This document shows, piece after piece, positions 47,317 through 56,234 of a DNA stretch of 64,000 nucleotides. The number at the start of each line of letters is the position of its first letter. Position 1 is the first letter of the stretch. Made by a program: the position numbers and the translations under genes. The notes beneath the pieces were generated by a model. That model made no database searches, was not told where the DNA came from, and was given only the letters and a program-made list of their open reading frames with translations. Source of the stretch: Kribbella jejuensis (lineage in GTDB: Bacteria; Actinomycetota; Actinomycetes; Propionibacteriales; Kribbellaceae); contig NZ_VFMM01000002.1 of assembly GCF_006715085.1 (NCBI RefSeq), positions 558,001-622,000 on the forward strand, written 5' to 3'.

Positions 47317-50058
47317 TCAGCCGGTCCGGACCACCCGATCGAGCTCGTACCGGGAGGTGATGCCGAGCTTCGCGAAGACGTTGCCGAGGTGGTACTCGAC
47401 CGTGCGCGGGCTCAGGAACAACCGGGTGCCGATCTCCGGGTTCGACAATCCCTCCCGGGCCAGCCGCGCGACCTGCGACTCACGGGCCGTCAACGCGGCG
47501 GCGGTGGCAGCCGTCCGTTTGCGGGCCTTCTCGCCGGTGGCCAGCAGTTCGTGGTGGGCGCGTTCAGCGAAGGCACCGAGGCCCATCGCGGTGAACTCGT
47601 CGTGGGCGGCCCGCAACTGTTCGCGCGCTTCGAGCCGCCGGCCCCGCCGCCGCAGCCATTCGCCGTACAGCAATGTGGCGCGGGCCGATTCGGTTCGCAT
47701 CCGGGTACGCCGCAGCCGGTCGACGGCCTCCTGGTACAGCGCCTCGGCCTCGTCACCGTTGGTCAGCAACGCCTGGCACCGCGCTTGCAGTCCGCGGGCC
47801 CACTCGGTTCGGCTCGCCTGGGTCATGGTGGTGATCCACGCGAGGACCTCTGCGGCGAGGTCGTGGCTCCCGCTGCGGACGGCCGCTTCGACCAGCTCTG
47901 CCGCCGCCCAGTTGGCCACCCCGGGATAGCGGAGCTCGGGGTACTCCTGGTGACGCAGGGCGTCCTCGGACGAGGCGGCTGCCTCGGCGTAGTTGCCGAG
48001 TCCGTTGTGCGCCACCGCGTTGGTCCAGTGCGCCACGGCGATTCCGATACCCTCGCCGCGGCGGGTCACGTCGGGAACGGTGTCCTCGATCAGAGCCTGC
48101 ACCTCGCTCTGCTGACCGGAGTACGCCGCCAGCGCCATCGCGGCGTACGGCGCGAGGTTGCTGCCGGTTGCCTCGGTGATGGTCGTGCCCTCGTCGATCA
48201 GCAAGGTGGCCGCGGCCAGGTCGCCGGCGAACAACAGCATGTAGGCGCGCGTGCTGAGTGCCAGTGGCAGCTCACTGAGCGCACCTCCTTGGCGGGACAG
48301 CTCGACGTACCGCGCGGACAGCGCGTGCCAGGCCTGGTCGTCCCACAGATGCAAGGCGGCCTCGGTGGCCAGCCACGACCAGCGCAACTCCTCCTGCGGT
48401 GACATGTCGCTGCCGAATGTGTCCAGCGCCTGCCGCAGGAGCGGTGCGCCGGCGGCGTACCCGTCGACGAAGTTGGCCGCGAGGCCGTCCAGCAGAAGGT
48501 CAGGCGCACGCGGACTGTCCGGTTGTGGCGCCGTACTGGCGGCGTGGGACACGTCGAGCGTGCCACCGCCCGGACGCGCCAAGTCCCCGACGAACATGGC
48601 AGCCGTCAGGCCGTCCAGGTACGTCGCCCGGCACAGCTCGACGTTGATCGGCTCCAGCCGCTGCGCTGCCTTCAACAGCAGCGGCGGTGCGTCGCGGCCG
48701 CGGCTCGTGACGAACGCCAGTTGCGCTCGAAGGAGGTCCACCCGCGCTTGCTCCAACTCCTTCAGCGGACCGGCCTCGGCCATGGCCAGCAGGTCCGTGG
48801 CAGCGTCGAACGCACCGGACTGGAGCTTCGCCTGCGCCGCGTCAAGTGCCCGGGCCGCGCGCTGCTGCGGATCCGGCGTGAGTACTGCGGCCCGCTCGAG
48901 GAACGCGGCAGCGGCAGCGAGGCCGCCACGTGCCTGCGCGCGCCCGGCCGAACGCTCGAGCTCCCGGGCTACGTCCTCGTCGGGGGCGTCCGCGGCGTGC
49001 GCGAGATGCCAGGCCCGGCGATCGGCGTCGGTGTCCGGATCGGTGACGTCCGCGAGCGCGCGGTGCGTCTCGGAGCGCTGTTGCGGTGTGGCCTCGCGGT
49101 AGATCGCCGAGCGCACCAAGGGGTGCCGGAACGTGATCCGGTCCGAGATCTCCAGCAGTCCCGCGAACTGTGCCCGGTCCGTGGTTTCCACGGTGATGCC
49201 GAGTCGCTGCGCCGCCCGGCGGACCAGCGCCAGATCGCCCACGGGTTCGACGGCCGCGACGAGCAGCAACCGCCGTTCGTCGGCCGACAGGGGTCCGAGC
49301 CGGCGGCGGAAGCTGTCCTCGATCCGGCCGGCCAGACTCCGCGCGTCGAGCAGCCCGAATCCGCCGGCCAGCTCGGTGTAGCTGAGCTCGCGCGGCAACT
49401 CCAGGAGGGCGAGTGGGTTTCCGCGGGTTTCGGCCACGATGCGGTCGCGGACGCGTTCGTCGAGTGCTCCTGGGATCGCGGCGGCCAGAACCTCCCGGGC
49501 GCCGTCCGGCGACAGTCCGCGCAGTACGAGTCTCGGCAGGCCGGCGTACGACCGGTCGTTGACCGGATCACGCACGGCGAACACGATGCCGACCGACTCG
49601 GCGACCAGCCGCCGGCTCACGAAGGCCAGCGTCTCCGCGGTGATCCGGTCGAGCCATTGGGCGTCGTCGACGACGCACAGCAACGGACGCTCTGCCGCGG
49701 CCGCCGCGAGCAGGCTGAGCACGGCCAGACCGACCAGGAAGCGGTCCGGGACCGAGCCGGTCCGCAGCCCGAAAGCGGTCGCCAACGCGTCCTGCTGCGG
49801 CGCCGGAACGCTGTGCAGATGGGGGAGCAGCGGTGCGCAGAGCTGGTGCAGGCCGGCGAAGGCGAGTTCGGCCTCCGCCTGCACGCCGGCCGCGCGCACG
49901 ATCCGGCAGCCCGATGCCTCGCCGACCAGGTACTCGAGCAGCGCCGACTTGCCGATCCCGGCCTCGCCGGAGATCACCAGCGACTCGCTGACTCCGTGGC
50001 GCAGGTTCGCCAGCAGGTTGTCCAGCTGCTCGCACTCGCTGCGCCGGTCAACCAACAT
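47317..50058 (-). CDS. Large ATPase LuxR-type regulator (LAL), copy 1
   Basis: A 913-residue regulator. The N-terminal STAND-type ATPase has Walker A GEAGIGKS at 31-38, Walker B LLCVVDDAQWLD near 124-135, and GNPLALLELPRELSYTELAGGF in the sensor region. TPR-like helices fill the middle. The C-terminal LuxR helix-turn-helix is LTARESQVARLAREGLSNPEIGTRLFLSPRTVEYHLGNVFAKLG near 855-898. It senses an unknown ligand and activates genes. TAGTTT six bases before the ATG indicates a leaderless start. Its paralogue lies beyond the NDH-2 gene. Confidence 0.9.
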   Translation of the reverse strand: MLVDRRSECEQLDNLLANLRHGVSESLVISGEAGIGKSALLEYLVGEASGCRIVRAAGVQAEAELAFAGLHQLCAPLLPHLHSVPAPQQDALATAFGLRTGSVPDRFLVGLAVLSLLAAAAAERPLLCVVDDAQWLDRITAETLAFVSRRLVAESVGIVFAVRDPVNDRSYAGLPRLVLRGLSPDGAREVLAAAIPGALDERVRDRIVAETRGNPLALLELPRELSYTELAGGFGLLDARSLAGRIEDSFRRRLGPLSADERRLLLVAAVEPVGDLALVRRAAQRLGITVETTDRAQFAGLLEISDRITFRHPLVRSAIYREATPQQRSETHRALADVTDPDTDADRRAWHLAHAADAPDEDVARELERSAGRAQARGGLAAAAAFLERAAVLTPDPQQRAARALDAAQAKLQSGAFDAATDLLAMAEAGPLKELEQARVDLLRAQLAFVTSRGRDAPPLLLKAAQRLEPINVELCRATYLDGLTAAMFVGDLARPGGGTLDVSHAASTAPQPDSPRAPDLLLDGLAANFVDGYAAGAPLLRQALDTFGSDMSPQEELRWSWLATEAALHLWDDQAWHALSARYVELSRQGGALSELPLALSTRAYMLLFAGDLAAATLLIDEGTTITEATGSNLAPYAAMALAAYSGQQSEVQALIEDTVPDVTRRGEGIGIAVAHWTNAVAHNGLGNYAEAAASSEDALRHQEYPELRYPGVANWAAAELVEAAVRSGSHDLAAEVLAWITTMTQASRTEWARGLQARCQALLTNGDEAEALYQEAVDRLRRTRMRTESARATLLYGEWLRRRGRRLEAREQLRAAHDEFTAMGLGAFAERAHHELLATGEKARKRTAATAAALTARESQVARLAREGLSNPEIGTRLFLSPRTVEYHLGNVFAKLGITSRYELDRVVRTG

Positions 50059-50064
50059 GTAGCG

Positions 50065-50070
50065 AAACTA
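50065..50070 (-). promoter_or_regulatory. -10 box of leaderless promoter (LAL copy 1)
   Basis: TAGTTT on the minus strand followed by exactly six bases and the ATG at 50058. Confidence 0.5.
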
Positions 50071-50146
50071 ACGCCGATCCCGGCCCCGTGCCCACACCCC
50101 GTGCCTCCCGGATCCGATCCCTGGGCTTGCGGGCGACGCTAGTTCG

Positions 50147-51436
50147 ATGAGCGTTCCTCGTGTGGTGATCGTGGGTGCCGGATTCGCCGGGTACAACGCG
50201 GCCCGGGGGCTGCGCAAGTACGCCCCCGACGCCGAGATCGTGATGATCAACCCGACGGACTACTTCCTCTACCTCCCGTTGCTGCCGGAGGTCGCTGCCG
50301 GGCTGCTGGAGCCCCGCCGGATCTCGGTGTCGCTGCCGGACCGGCTGCGCGGCGTGACCCTGGTGCTCGGCACCGTCACCCACATCGATCTCGAAGACCA
50401 CAAGGTCGAGTGGCTGGATCCGGAGGGCCGGCCCGGCGGCATCGAGTTCGACCGGCTGGTCCTCGCGGCGGGCAGTGTGAACAAGCTGCTGCCGATCCCG
50501 GGCGTCGCGGAGTACGCGTACGGCTTCCGCAGCATCGCCGAGGCGCTGTTCCTGCGCGACCACATCACCCGCCAACTGGAGCTGGCCGCCACCACCGCCG
50601 ACCGGGACGAGCGGGACGCGCGCTGTACGTTCGTGGTTGTCGGGGCCGGCTACACCGGGACCGAGGTCGCTGCCCAGGGCCAGTTGTTCACCGAGCGCGT
50701 GGCTCGGCAGCTGCCCGCCTTGCGCAACCAGCCGATGCGCTGGCTGCTCGCCGACCTGGCCGACCGGCTGCTGCCAGGTCTGCATCCACGGATGTCGGCG
50801 ACGGCGGATCGGGTACTACGCCGGCGCGGCGTCGAGATTCGCGTCGGGCAGTCTGTGCAGTACGCCGGCGTCGACAGCCTGCGACGGACCACCGGCGAGG
50901 AGATCGCGACCCGGTCGCTGATCTGGTGTGTCGGGGTACGGCCCGACCCGTTGGTCGAGGGGCTGGAGCTGCCCACCGATCACGGCCGGCTCCAGGTCCA
51001 CGAGACCCTTGTGGTCCGCGGCCGGGCGCATGTCTTCGCCTGCGGGGACTGCGCGGCGGTGCCCGATGTCACCCGGCCCGGTTCGATCACCGGTATGACG
51101 GCTCAGCACGCGCAGCGGCAGGGCAGACTCGTGGCCCGCAACGTCGCCGCCTCGCTCCGCGGGGACGACCTCGAGCCGTACAAGCACCATGATCTCGGCT
51201 TCCTGGTCGATCTCGGCGGCTGGGCGGCCGCGGCGAACCCGCTGAACGTGCCGATGTCCGGTCCGGCCGCCAAGGCGGTCACCCGCGGGTACCACCTGTA
51301 CTCGCTGCCGGGTAACCGGACCCGTACCGGGCTGGACTGGGCCGTCAATGCGGTGCTGCCGCCTCGTGCGGTTCAGTTCGGCTTGGTCGGCAGGCTGAAT
51401 CAGGCGACGTCACCGGGCACCCGGTTCAGCTCGTGA
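50147..51436 (+). CDS. Type II NADH dehydrogenase-like FAD oxidoreductase
   Basis: A 429-residue protein. The FAD motif VVIVGAGFAGYNAARGL is at 6-22, the NAD-binding motif VVVGAGYTGTEVAAQ at about 164-178, and HVFACGDCAAVP near 299-310 is the second FAD site. NDH-2 enzymes oxidise NADH and pass electrons to quinone without pumping protons, at the membrane surface; the C-terminal amphipathic end (KAVTRGYHLYSLPGNRTRTGLDWAVNAVL) fits that. It is flanked by two LAL regulators and overlaps the second by 37 bases, tail to tail. An alternative is a related FAD oxidoreductase with another acceptor. Confidence 0.86.
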   Translation: MSVPRVVIVGAGFAGYNAARGLRKYAPDAEIVMINPTDYFLYLPLLPEVAAGLLEPRRISVSLPDRLRGVTLVLGTVTHIDLEDHKVEWLDPEGRPGGIEFDRLVLAAGSVNKLLPIPGVAEYAYGFRSIAEALFLRDHITRQLELAATTADRDERDARCTFVVVGAGYTGTEVAAQGQLFTERVARQLPALRNQPMRWLLADLADRLLPGLHPRMSATADRVLRRRGVEIRVGQSVQYAGVDSLRRTTGEEIATRSLIWCVGVRPDPLVEGLELPTDHGRLQVHETLVVRGRAHVFACGDCAAVPDVTRPGSITGMTAQHAQRQGRLVARNVAASLRGDDLEPYKHHDLGFLVDLGGWAAAANPLNVPMSGPAAKAVTRGYHLYSLPGNRTRTGLDWAVNAVLPPRAVQFGLVGRLNQATSPGTRFSS

Positions 51437-54153
51437 CGCGAGCTGATCCCGAGCTTCGCGAACGCGTTGCCGAGGTGGTACTCGACCGTCCGCGGGCTGA
51501 GGAACAGCCGGCTCGCGATCTCGGGGTTCGACAGTCCGTCCCGAGCCAGCCGGGCGATCTGGCTCTCCCGCGCGGTCAGCCGGCCGGTGCCGGCCACCGC
51601 GTGATCGCGGGTCTTCTCGCCGGTCGCGGCCAGCTCCCGCCTGGCCCGCTCGGCGAATCCCTCGGCGCCCATCAGCACGAACATCTCGTGCGCCGTGCGC
51701 AGCTGTTCGCGCGCGTCGAGCCGGCGTCCCCGGCGGCGCAACCACTCGCCGTAGACCAGCGTCGCCCGGGCGAGTTCCGCGCGGACCTTGGTACGGCGCA
51801 ATCTCGCGATCGCCTCGCGGTACTGCGGTTCCGGGTCGTCGTCGTGACCGAGCAGCGCGCGGGACCGGGCCTGCAGTCCGAGGGCCCAGTCGGTCCCACT
51901 GGCGCTCGTCAGCTCCGACAACTGGGCGAAGGCGTCGGCCGCGATGCCGGGACGACCGAGGTAGGCGGCTGCCTCGATCAGCTCGACCAGACCCCAGTTC
52001 GGCGCCGCGAGTTCCAGCACGCACTCGCTCGCTCGCCGCGCCTCGACGAGCGCGCGTTCGAAGTCACCCGAACTGTTGGCGAGCAGCGCCGCCGCGGATT
52101 GCGCGACCGTCAGGCCGATGCCCTCACCTCGCTCGGCCGCGTCGGCGGTCACCGTCGCGAGCAGTTGGCGGGCGTGCTGCCGACGACCTTGCCAGGCCGC
52201 CAGCCGCAAGGCGCCGTACGGTACGAGGCTGCTCGCGATCGTCTCGGCAACCACAGCGGCTTCACCACAATGCGCCACGGCCGATCGGTAGTGACCGGTG
52301 AACAGTTCGAAGGCGATGCGGGTGTTCAGCGCGAGGATCAACTGGCTGAGCGCGCCGGCCTCGCGGGCGAACTGGACATGGCGGCCGGACAGGATGTCCC
52401 AGCTCTCGTCGTCCCACAGGTCGGCGGCGATGGCTTCGGCGAGCCACAACCATCGCAGACCCTCCTCAGCGGTGAGGTCACTACCGCAGAAAGCGCGCAG
52501 CATCTCCTTCGCGGCGGGAGCGGCAGCGCGGTACCCGTCGGTGAAGAGCGTGGCGAGGGCATCCAACAACAGGTCGCCCTTGGCCGGGGCATGCTCGCGA
52601 GGCATTCGCCGTGCTGCCTGGGCCACGTCGGCGGGCGTGACACCGCCGCGAGCGGCAAGGCGTCCGGCGAACGTGGTGGCGGACAACGCGTCCAGATAGG
52701 TGTCGCGGGCGAGCTTGCTGTCGAGTCTCTCCAGCCGGTGGGCCGCCGCGAGCAACAGTGGGGGAGCCTCGTGGCCGTGACTCGTGGCGAACGCGGCCTC
52801 CGCCCGCAGCAGGTCGAGCTGGGCCCGTTGGAGTTCGTCGAGCGGACCGGCCTCGGCGATCGCGAGCAGTTCGAGTGTCTGGTTCGGTACGCCGGTCTGG
52901 AGCAACACAGTGGCGGCGGCGATGGCCCGTCGTACCTGCTCGGCGCGGTCCGGTGTCAGCCGGGTCGCACGTTCGAGGAACGCCGCAGCCGCGGCCAGCC
53001 CGCCGCGCGAGCGCGCCCGGCCGGCGGAGCGCTCCAGCTCGGCCGCGACCGCTTCGTCGGGTCCCTCGGCGGCGTGCGCGAGATGCCAGGCGCGCCGATC
53101 AGGGTCGCTGACCGGATCAGTTGCGTCCGCCAGCGACCGGTGAGCCTCGCGCAGGTCCGCCGGCGACGCTGCCCGGCGGATGGCCGAACGTGCCAGCGGA
53201 TGGCGGAACGTCACCTGCCGTCCCCACTCGAGCAGTCCGGTGAAGCCAGGCAGTTGGTGTACGCCGGGGGTGATGCCGAGGGTGAGCGCGGCGCGGTAGA
53301 TGAGGGCCGGGTCCCCGGTCGGCTCGACGGCCGCGATCAGCAGCAGCCGGCGGGTGTCGCGTGGCAGGTCCGTCAGCCGGCGTTGGAAAGTGTCCTCGAT
53401 CCGGTCGGCCAGGTCGTGGTCGTCCGGGAGCCGGAATCCGCCGGCCAGCTCGGTGTAGGTCAGTCCGCGGGGGAGCTCGAGCAAGGCCAGCGGGTTGCCG
53501 TGCAGCTCGGCCAGGATGCGGTCTCGTACCCGCTCGTCGAGCGGACCCGGGATGGCCGCGGCCAGCAGCTCGCGCGCCTCCGCGGCGGGCAGACCCTTCA
53601 CCTCTAGCTGTGGCAGCCCGGCGAAGGCAGTCCCAGCCGGATCCCGGATGGCCACGACGAGCGCGACCGATTCCGCGACCAGCCGCCGGGCGACGAACGC
53701 CAGGGTCTCGGCGGAGATCTGGTCGACCCACTGCGCGTCGTCGACCACGCAGACGAGCGGGTCCCCGTCGGCGCCGGCTGCCATCAGGCTCAGCACTGCC
53801 AGCCCGACGAGGAACCTGTCCGGCGCGGGTCCGGCGGACAGTCCGAAGGCGGTGCGGAGGGCGTCGCGCTGTGGCTCGGGTAGCTGGTCGATGTGGTCCA
53901 GCAGCGGAGCACAGAGCTGATGCAGACCGGCGAACGCCAGCTCGGCCTCGGCCTGGACGCCGGCGACCCGGACCACGTGACACCCCTCGGCCTGGCTGAC
54001 CAGGTAGTCCAGCAGCGCCGACTTGCCGATCCCTGCTTCGCCGGAGAGCACCAGAGTCGGGCTGTCACCACGCCGTACGGCGTCGAGCAGCCTCCTGAGC
54101 TGCCGGCACTCGGCCTGCCTGCCCCGGAGTCCGACGGTCGATTCGCTGGCCAT
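51400..54153 (-). CDS. Large ATPase LuxR-type regulator (LAL), copy 2
   Basis: A 917-residue paralogue of the LAL at 47317-50058, collinear along its length. Walker A GEAGIGKS is at 38-45 and Walker B VCVVDDAQWVDQ is nearby. GNPLALLELPRGLTYTELAGGF and the C-terminal LuxR helix-turn-helix LTARESQIARLARDGLSNPEIASRLFLSPRTVEYHLGNAFAKLG differ only slightly from copy 1. ATG 54153 (MASESTVGLRGRQAE) is used because the next upstream stretch does not resemble the family. It overlaps the convergent NDH-2 gene by 37 bases. Confidence 0.9.
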   Translation of the reverse strand: MASESTVGLRGRQAECRQLRRLLDAVRRGDSPTLVLSGEAGIGKSALLDYLVSQAEGCHVVRVAGVQAEAELAFAGLHQLCAPLLDHIDQLPEPQRDALRTAFGLSAGPAPDRFLVGLAVLSLMAAGADGDPLVCVVDDAQWVDQISAETLAFVARRLVAESVALVVAIRDPAGTAFAGLPQLEVKGLPAAEARELLAAAIPGPLDERVRDRILAELHGNPLALLELPRGLTYTELAGGFRLPDDHDLADRIEDTFQRRLTDLPRDTRRLLLIAAVEPTGDPALIYRAALTLGITPGVHQLPGFTGLLEWGRQVTFRHPLARSAIRRAASPADLREAHRSLADATDPVSDPDRRAWHLAHAAEGPDEAVAAELERSAGRARSRGGLAAAAAFLERATRLTPDRAEQVRRAIAAATVLLQTGVPNQTLELLAIAEAGPLDELQRAQLDLLRAEAAFATSHGHEAPPLLLAAAHRLERLDSKLARDTYLDALSATTFAGRLAARGGVTPADVAQAARRMPREHAPAKGDLLLDALATLFTDGYRAAAPAAKEMLRAFCGSDLTAEEGLRWLWLAEAIAADLWDDESWDILSGRHVQFAREAGALSQLILALNTRIAFELFTGHYRSAVAHCGEAAVVAETIASSLVPYGALRLAAWQGRRQHARQLLATVTADAAERGEGIGLTVAQSAAALLANSSGDFERALVEARRASECVLELAAPNWGLVELIEAAAYLGRPGIAADAFAQLSELTSASGTDWALGLQARSRALLGHDDDPEPQYREAIARLRRTKVRAELARATLVYGEWLRRRGRRLDAREQLRTAHEMFVLMGAEGFAERARRELAATGEKTRDHAVAGTGRLTARESQIARLARDGLSNPEIASRLFLSPRTVEYHLGNAFAKLGISSRHELNRVPGDVA

Positions 54154-54295
54154 TCCGGCCCCCCGTTCATGCCCGCCTGAACGACGCACAACGACTCCCA
54201 GTCTTGTCGAGCCAAAGTCCGCTCGGCAATCACCTGAACGTCCGGGGCGACCTGGCGGACACGCGCACCGAGACCGTTCTGTTAGGACCGGTGGG

Positions 54296-54326
54296 TTGAC
54301 CGGTGTTGAAACCTGTTCCGTAGTGT
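54296..54326 (+). promoter_or_regulatory. Possible promoter of the Gfo/Idh gene
   Basis: TTGACC (54296-54301) and TAGTGT (54321-54326), 19 bases apart, which is wider than ideal. The 219-base gap 54154-54372 holds no other recognised element. Confidence 0.35.
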
Positions 54327-54372
54327 GGGAAGCGGTTGTGTCCTTCGTTGTCATCGGGAGAGGATCGTGAGT

Positions 54373-55461
54373 GTGAACGATCAAAAACTGCGGGTCGGGG
54401 TCGTTGGACTGGGTTTCGCCGGGCGTACCGCGCTGGAGGCGTTCTCCGAGCTGCCGGACGTCGAGGTGATCGCGCTGGCCGGCCTGGAGAAGGACACGCT
54501 GACCAGCTTGGGCGAGAAGCACGGCGTACCGCATCTGTACGAGAAGTGGGAGGACCTGCTCGAGACCCCCGGTCTGGACGCGGTCAGCGTCGGTACGCCG
54601 ACGCAGCTGCACGCCCCGATCGCGCTGGCGGCGCTGAACAAGGGCCTGCACGTCCTGTCCGAGAAGCCGCTGGCCCGCACGGTCGCCGAAGGCACCGCGA
54701 TGGTCGAGGCCTCGAAGAAGGCCGGCCGGGTGCTGAAGGTGGTCTTCAACCACCGCGAGCGTGGTGACGTCGCGGCGCTGAAGCACCAGATCGACGAGGG
54801 CAAGCTCGGCCGGATCTACTACGCGAAAGCGCACTGGATGCGCCGCAACGGCATCCCCGGGATGGGCGGCTGGTTCACCAACCGGGAGCTGTCCGGCGGT
54901 GGCCCGCTGATCGACCTCGGCGTCCACATCCTCGACATGGCGCTGCACCTGATGGGCGAGCCCGAGATCAGCACGGTGTCCGCGGACACGTTCGCGGAGC
55001 TCGGCCCGCGCGGCCGGGGCAGCGCGAGTACGCCGGACCGCCCGACCGTCGACACGCTCGGGTCGAAGTTCGAGGTCGAGGACCTGGCGACGGCGTACCT
55101 GCGGCTGAAGGGCGGCGGCGCGCTGCAGCTGGAGACCAGCTGGGCCACGTTCCGCGCGCCCGGCGACAACTTCGGCATCGAGCTGTTCGGCACCGAGGGC
55201 GGCGCGAAGATCGAGGTACAGAACTACACCACCACCGACACGCTGCGGATCTTCACCGACGTGGCCGGCGTACCGGCCGAGGTGAAGCCGGCCACCGGCG
55301 CGGGCCTCGGGCACCGTGCGGTCGTGCGGGAGTTCGTCCGGATCGTGCAGAGCGGTGAGTGGGAAGGCCAGAACGGGTCCGAGGCGCTGCTGCGGACCGA
55401 GATCATCGACGCCTGCTACGCCTCGGCGAAGGCGGGACGAGAGGTTGTACTCCATGACTGA
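54373..55461 (+). CDS. Gfo/Idh/MocA-family oxidoreductase
   Basis: A 362-residue NAD(P)-dependent dehydrogenase. The Rossmann motif VGVVGLGFAGRTALEAF is near 8-24, SEKPLARTVAEGTAM near 98-112 holds the conserved EKP, and GGPLIDLGVHILDMALHLMG near 178-197 has the GxxxDxxxHxxD pattern that forms the active site. It probably oxidises a sugar or inositol. GTG 54373 is chosen because GGGAGAGG ends nine bases before it; GTG 54367 is too close. It overlaps the ThuA gene by 8 bases, so the pair forms an operon. Confidence 0.87.
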   Translation: MNDQKLRVGVVGLGFAGRTALEAFSELPDVEVIALAGLEKDTLTSLGEKHGVPHLYEKWEDLLETPGLDAVSVGTPTQLHAPIALAALNKGLHVLSEKPLARTVAEGTAMVEASKKAGRVLKVVFNHRERGDVAALKHQIDEGKLGRIYYAKAHWMRRNGIPGMGGWFTNRELSGGGPLIDLGVHILDMALHLMGEPEISTVSADTFAELGPRGRGSASTPDRPTVDTLGSKFEVEDLATAYLRLKGGGALQLETSWATFRAPGDNFGIELFGTEGGAKIEVQNYTTTDTLRIFTDVAGVPAEVKPATGAGLGHRAVVREFVRIVQSGEWEGQNGSEALLRTEIIDACYASAKAGREVVLHD

Positions 55462-56197
55462 TCCCATCCGCGTCACCGTCTGGGGCGAGAACGTCCACGA
55501 GGGCCGTGACGAGACCGTCCGCAAGGTCTACCCGGACACCATGCACGGCACCATCGCGGCCGCACTGCGCGACCGGCTGGGCAGCGAGGTGGTCGTCCGG
55601 ACCGCCACGTTGCAGGACCCGGAGCACGGACTCACCGAGGAGGTGCTCGCGGACACCGACGTACTCACCTGGTGGGGGCACGCCGCCCACGGCGACGTCG
55701 ACGACGCGATCGTCGACCGGGTCCAGCAGCACGTACTGTCCGGGATGGGCCTGATCGCGCTGCACTCGGCGCACTTCTCGAAGATCTTCATCAAGCTGAT
55801 GGGGACCACGTGCTCGCTCGACTGGCGGGCCGAGAACGACCGGGAGCTGATCTGGACGGTCGCGGCCGGGCACCCGATCGCGCAGGGCATCCCGCACCCG
55901 CTGGTGATCGAGCGCGAGGAGATGTACGGCGAGCTGTTCGACATCCCGCAGCCGGACGAGCTGGTCTTCGTCAGCTCGTTCTCCGGCGGCGAGGTGTTCC
56001 GCTCGGGCTGCTGCTACCGCCGCGGCCAGGGCCGGGTCTTCTACTTCCGCCCCGGCGACCAGGAGTACCCGACGTACCACCAGCCGGAGGTCCAGCAGAT
56101 CATCGCCAACGCGGCGAAGTGGGCCGCACCGGTGGTCCCGCGGCAGCTCCCGACCGTCCACCACCGTGGCACACCCAACTGGTTCGAGAAGGCCTGA
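55454..56197 (+). CDS. ThuA-domain protein
   Basis: A 247-residue ThuA domain protein (glutamine-amidotransferase-like fold) starting MTDPIRVTVWGENVHEGRDETVRKVYP. LTWWGHAAHGDVDD near 73-86 and SGMGLIALHSAHFSKIFIKLMGTTCSLDW near 96-124 are conserved blocks; GRVFYFRPGDQEYPTYHQPEVQQII is the C-terminal part. ThuA proteins take part in trehalose and related disaccharide use and are often paired with Gfo/Idh enzymes, as here. The exact chemistry is unsettled. Confidence 0.87.
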   Translation: MTDPIRVTVWGENVHEGRDETVRKVYPDTMHGTIAAALRDRLGSEVVVRTATLQDPEHGLTEEVLADTDVLTWWGHAAHGDVDDAIVDRVQQHVLSGMGLIALHSAHFSKIFIKLMGTTCSLDWRAENDRELIWTVAAGHPIAQGIPHPLVIEREEMYGELFDIPQPDELVFVSSFSGGEVFRSGCCYRRGQGRVFYFRPGDQEYPTYHQPEVQQIIANAAKWAAPVVPRQLPTVHHRGTPNWFEKA

Positions 56198-56222
56198 GCT
56201 GCACGCTGGTCGGTGGGCCGGA

Positions 56223-56228
56223 TAGGGT
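56223..56228 (+). promoter_or_regulatory. -10 box of leaderless manB promoter
   Basis: TAGGGT followed by exactly six bases and the ATG at 56235. This would drive the manB - Trm112 - SIS - manA operon. Confidence 0.6.
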
Positions 56229-56234
56229 CCCTGC

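Noticed and set aside
54154..55524. Possible N-terminal extension of the second LAL regulator by 457 codons
   Set aside because: The extra part is antisense to the Gfo/Idh gene and has no similarity to LAL proteins; ATG 54153 gives the same length as its paralogue.
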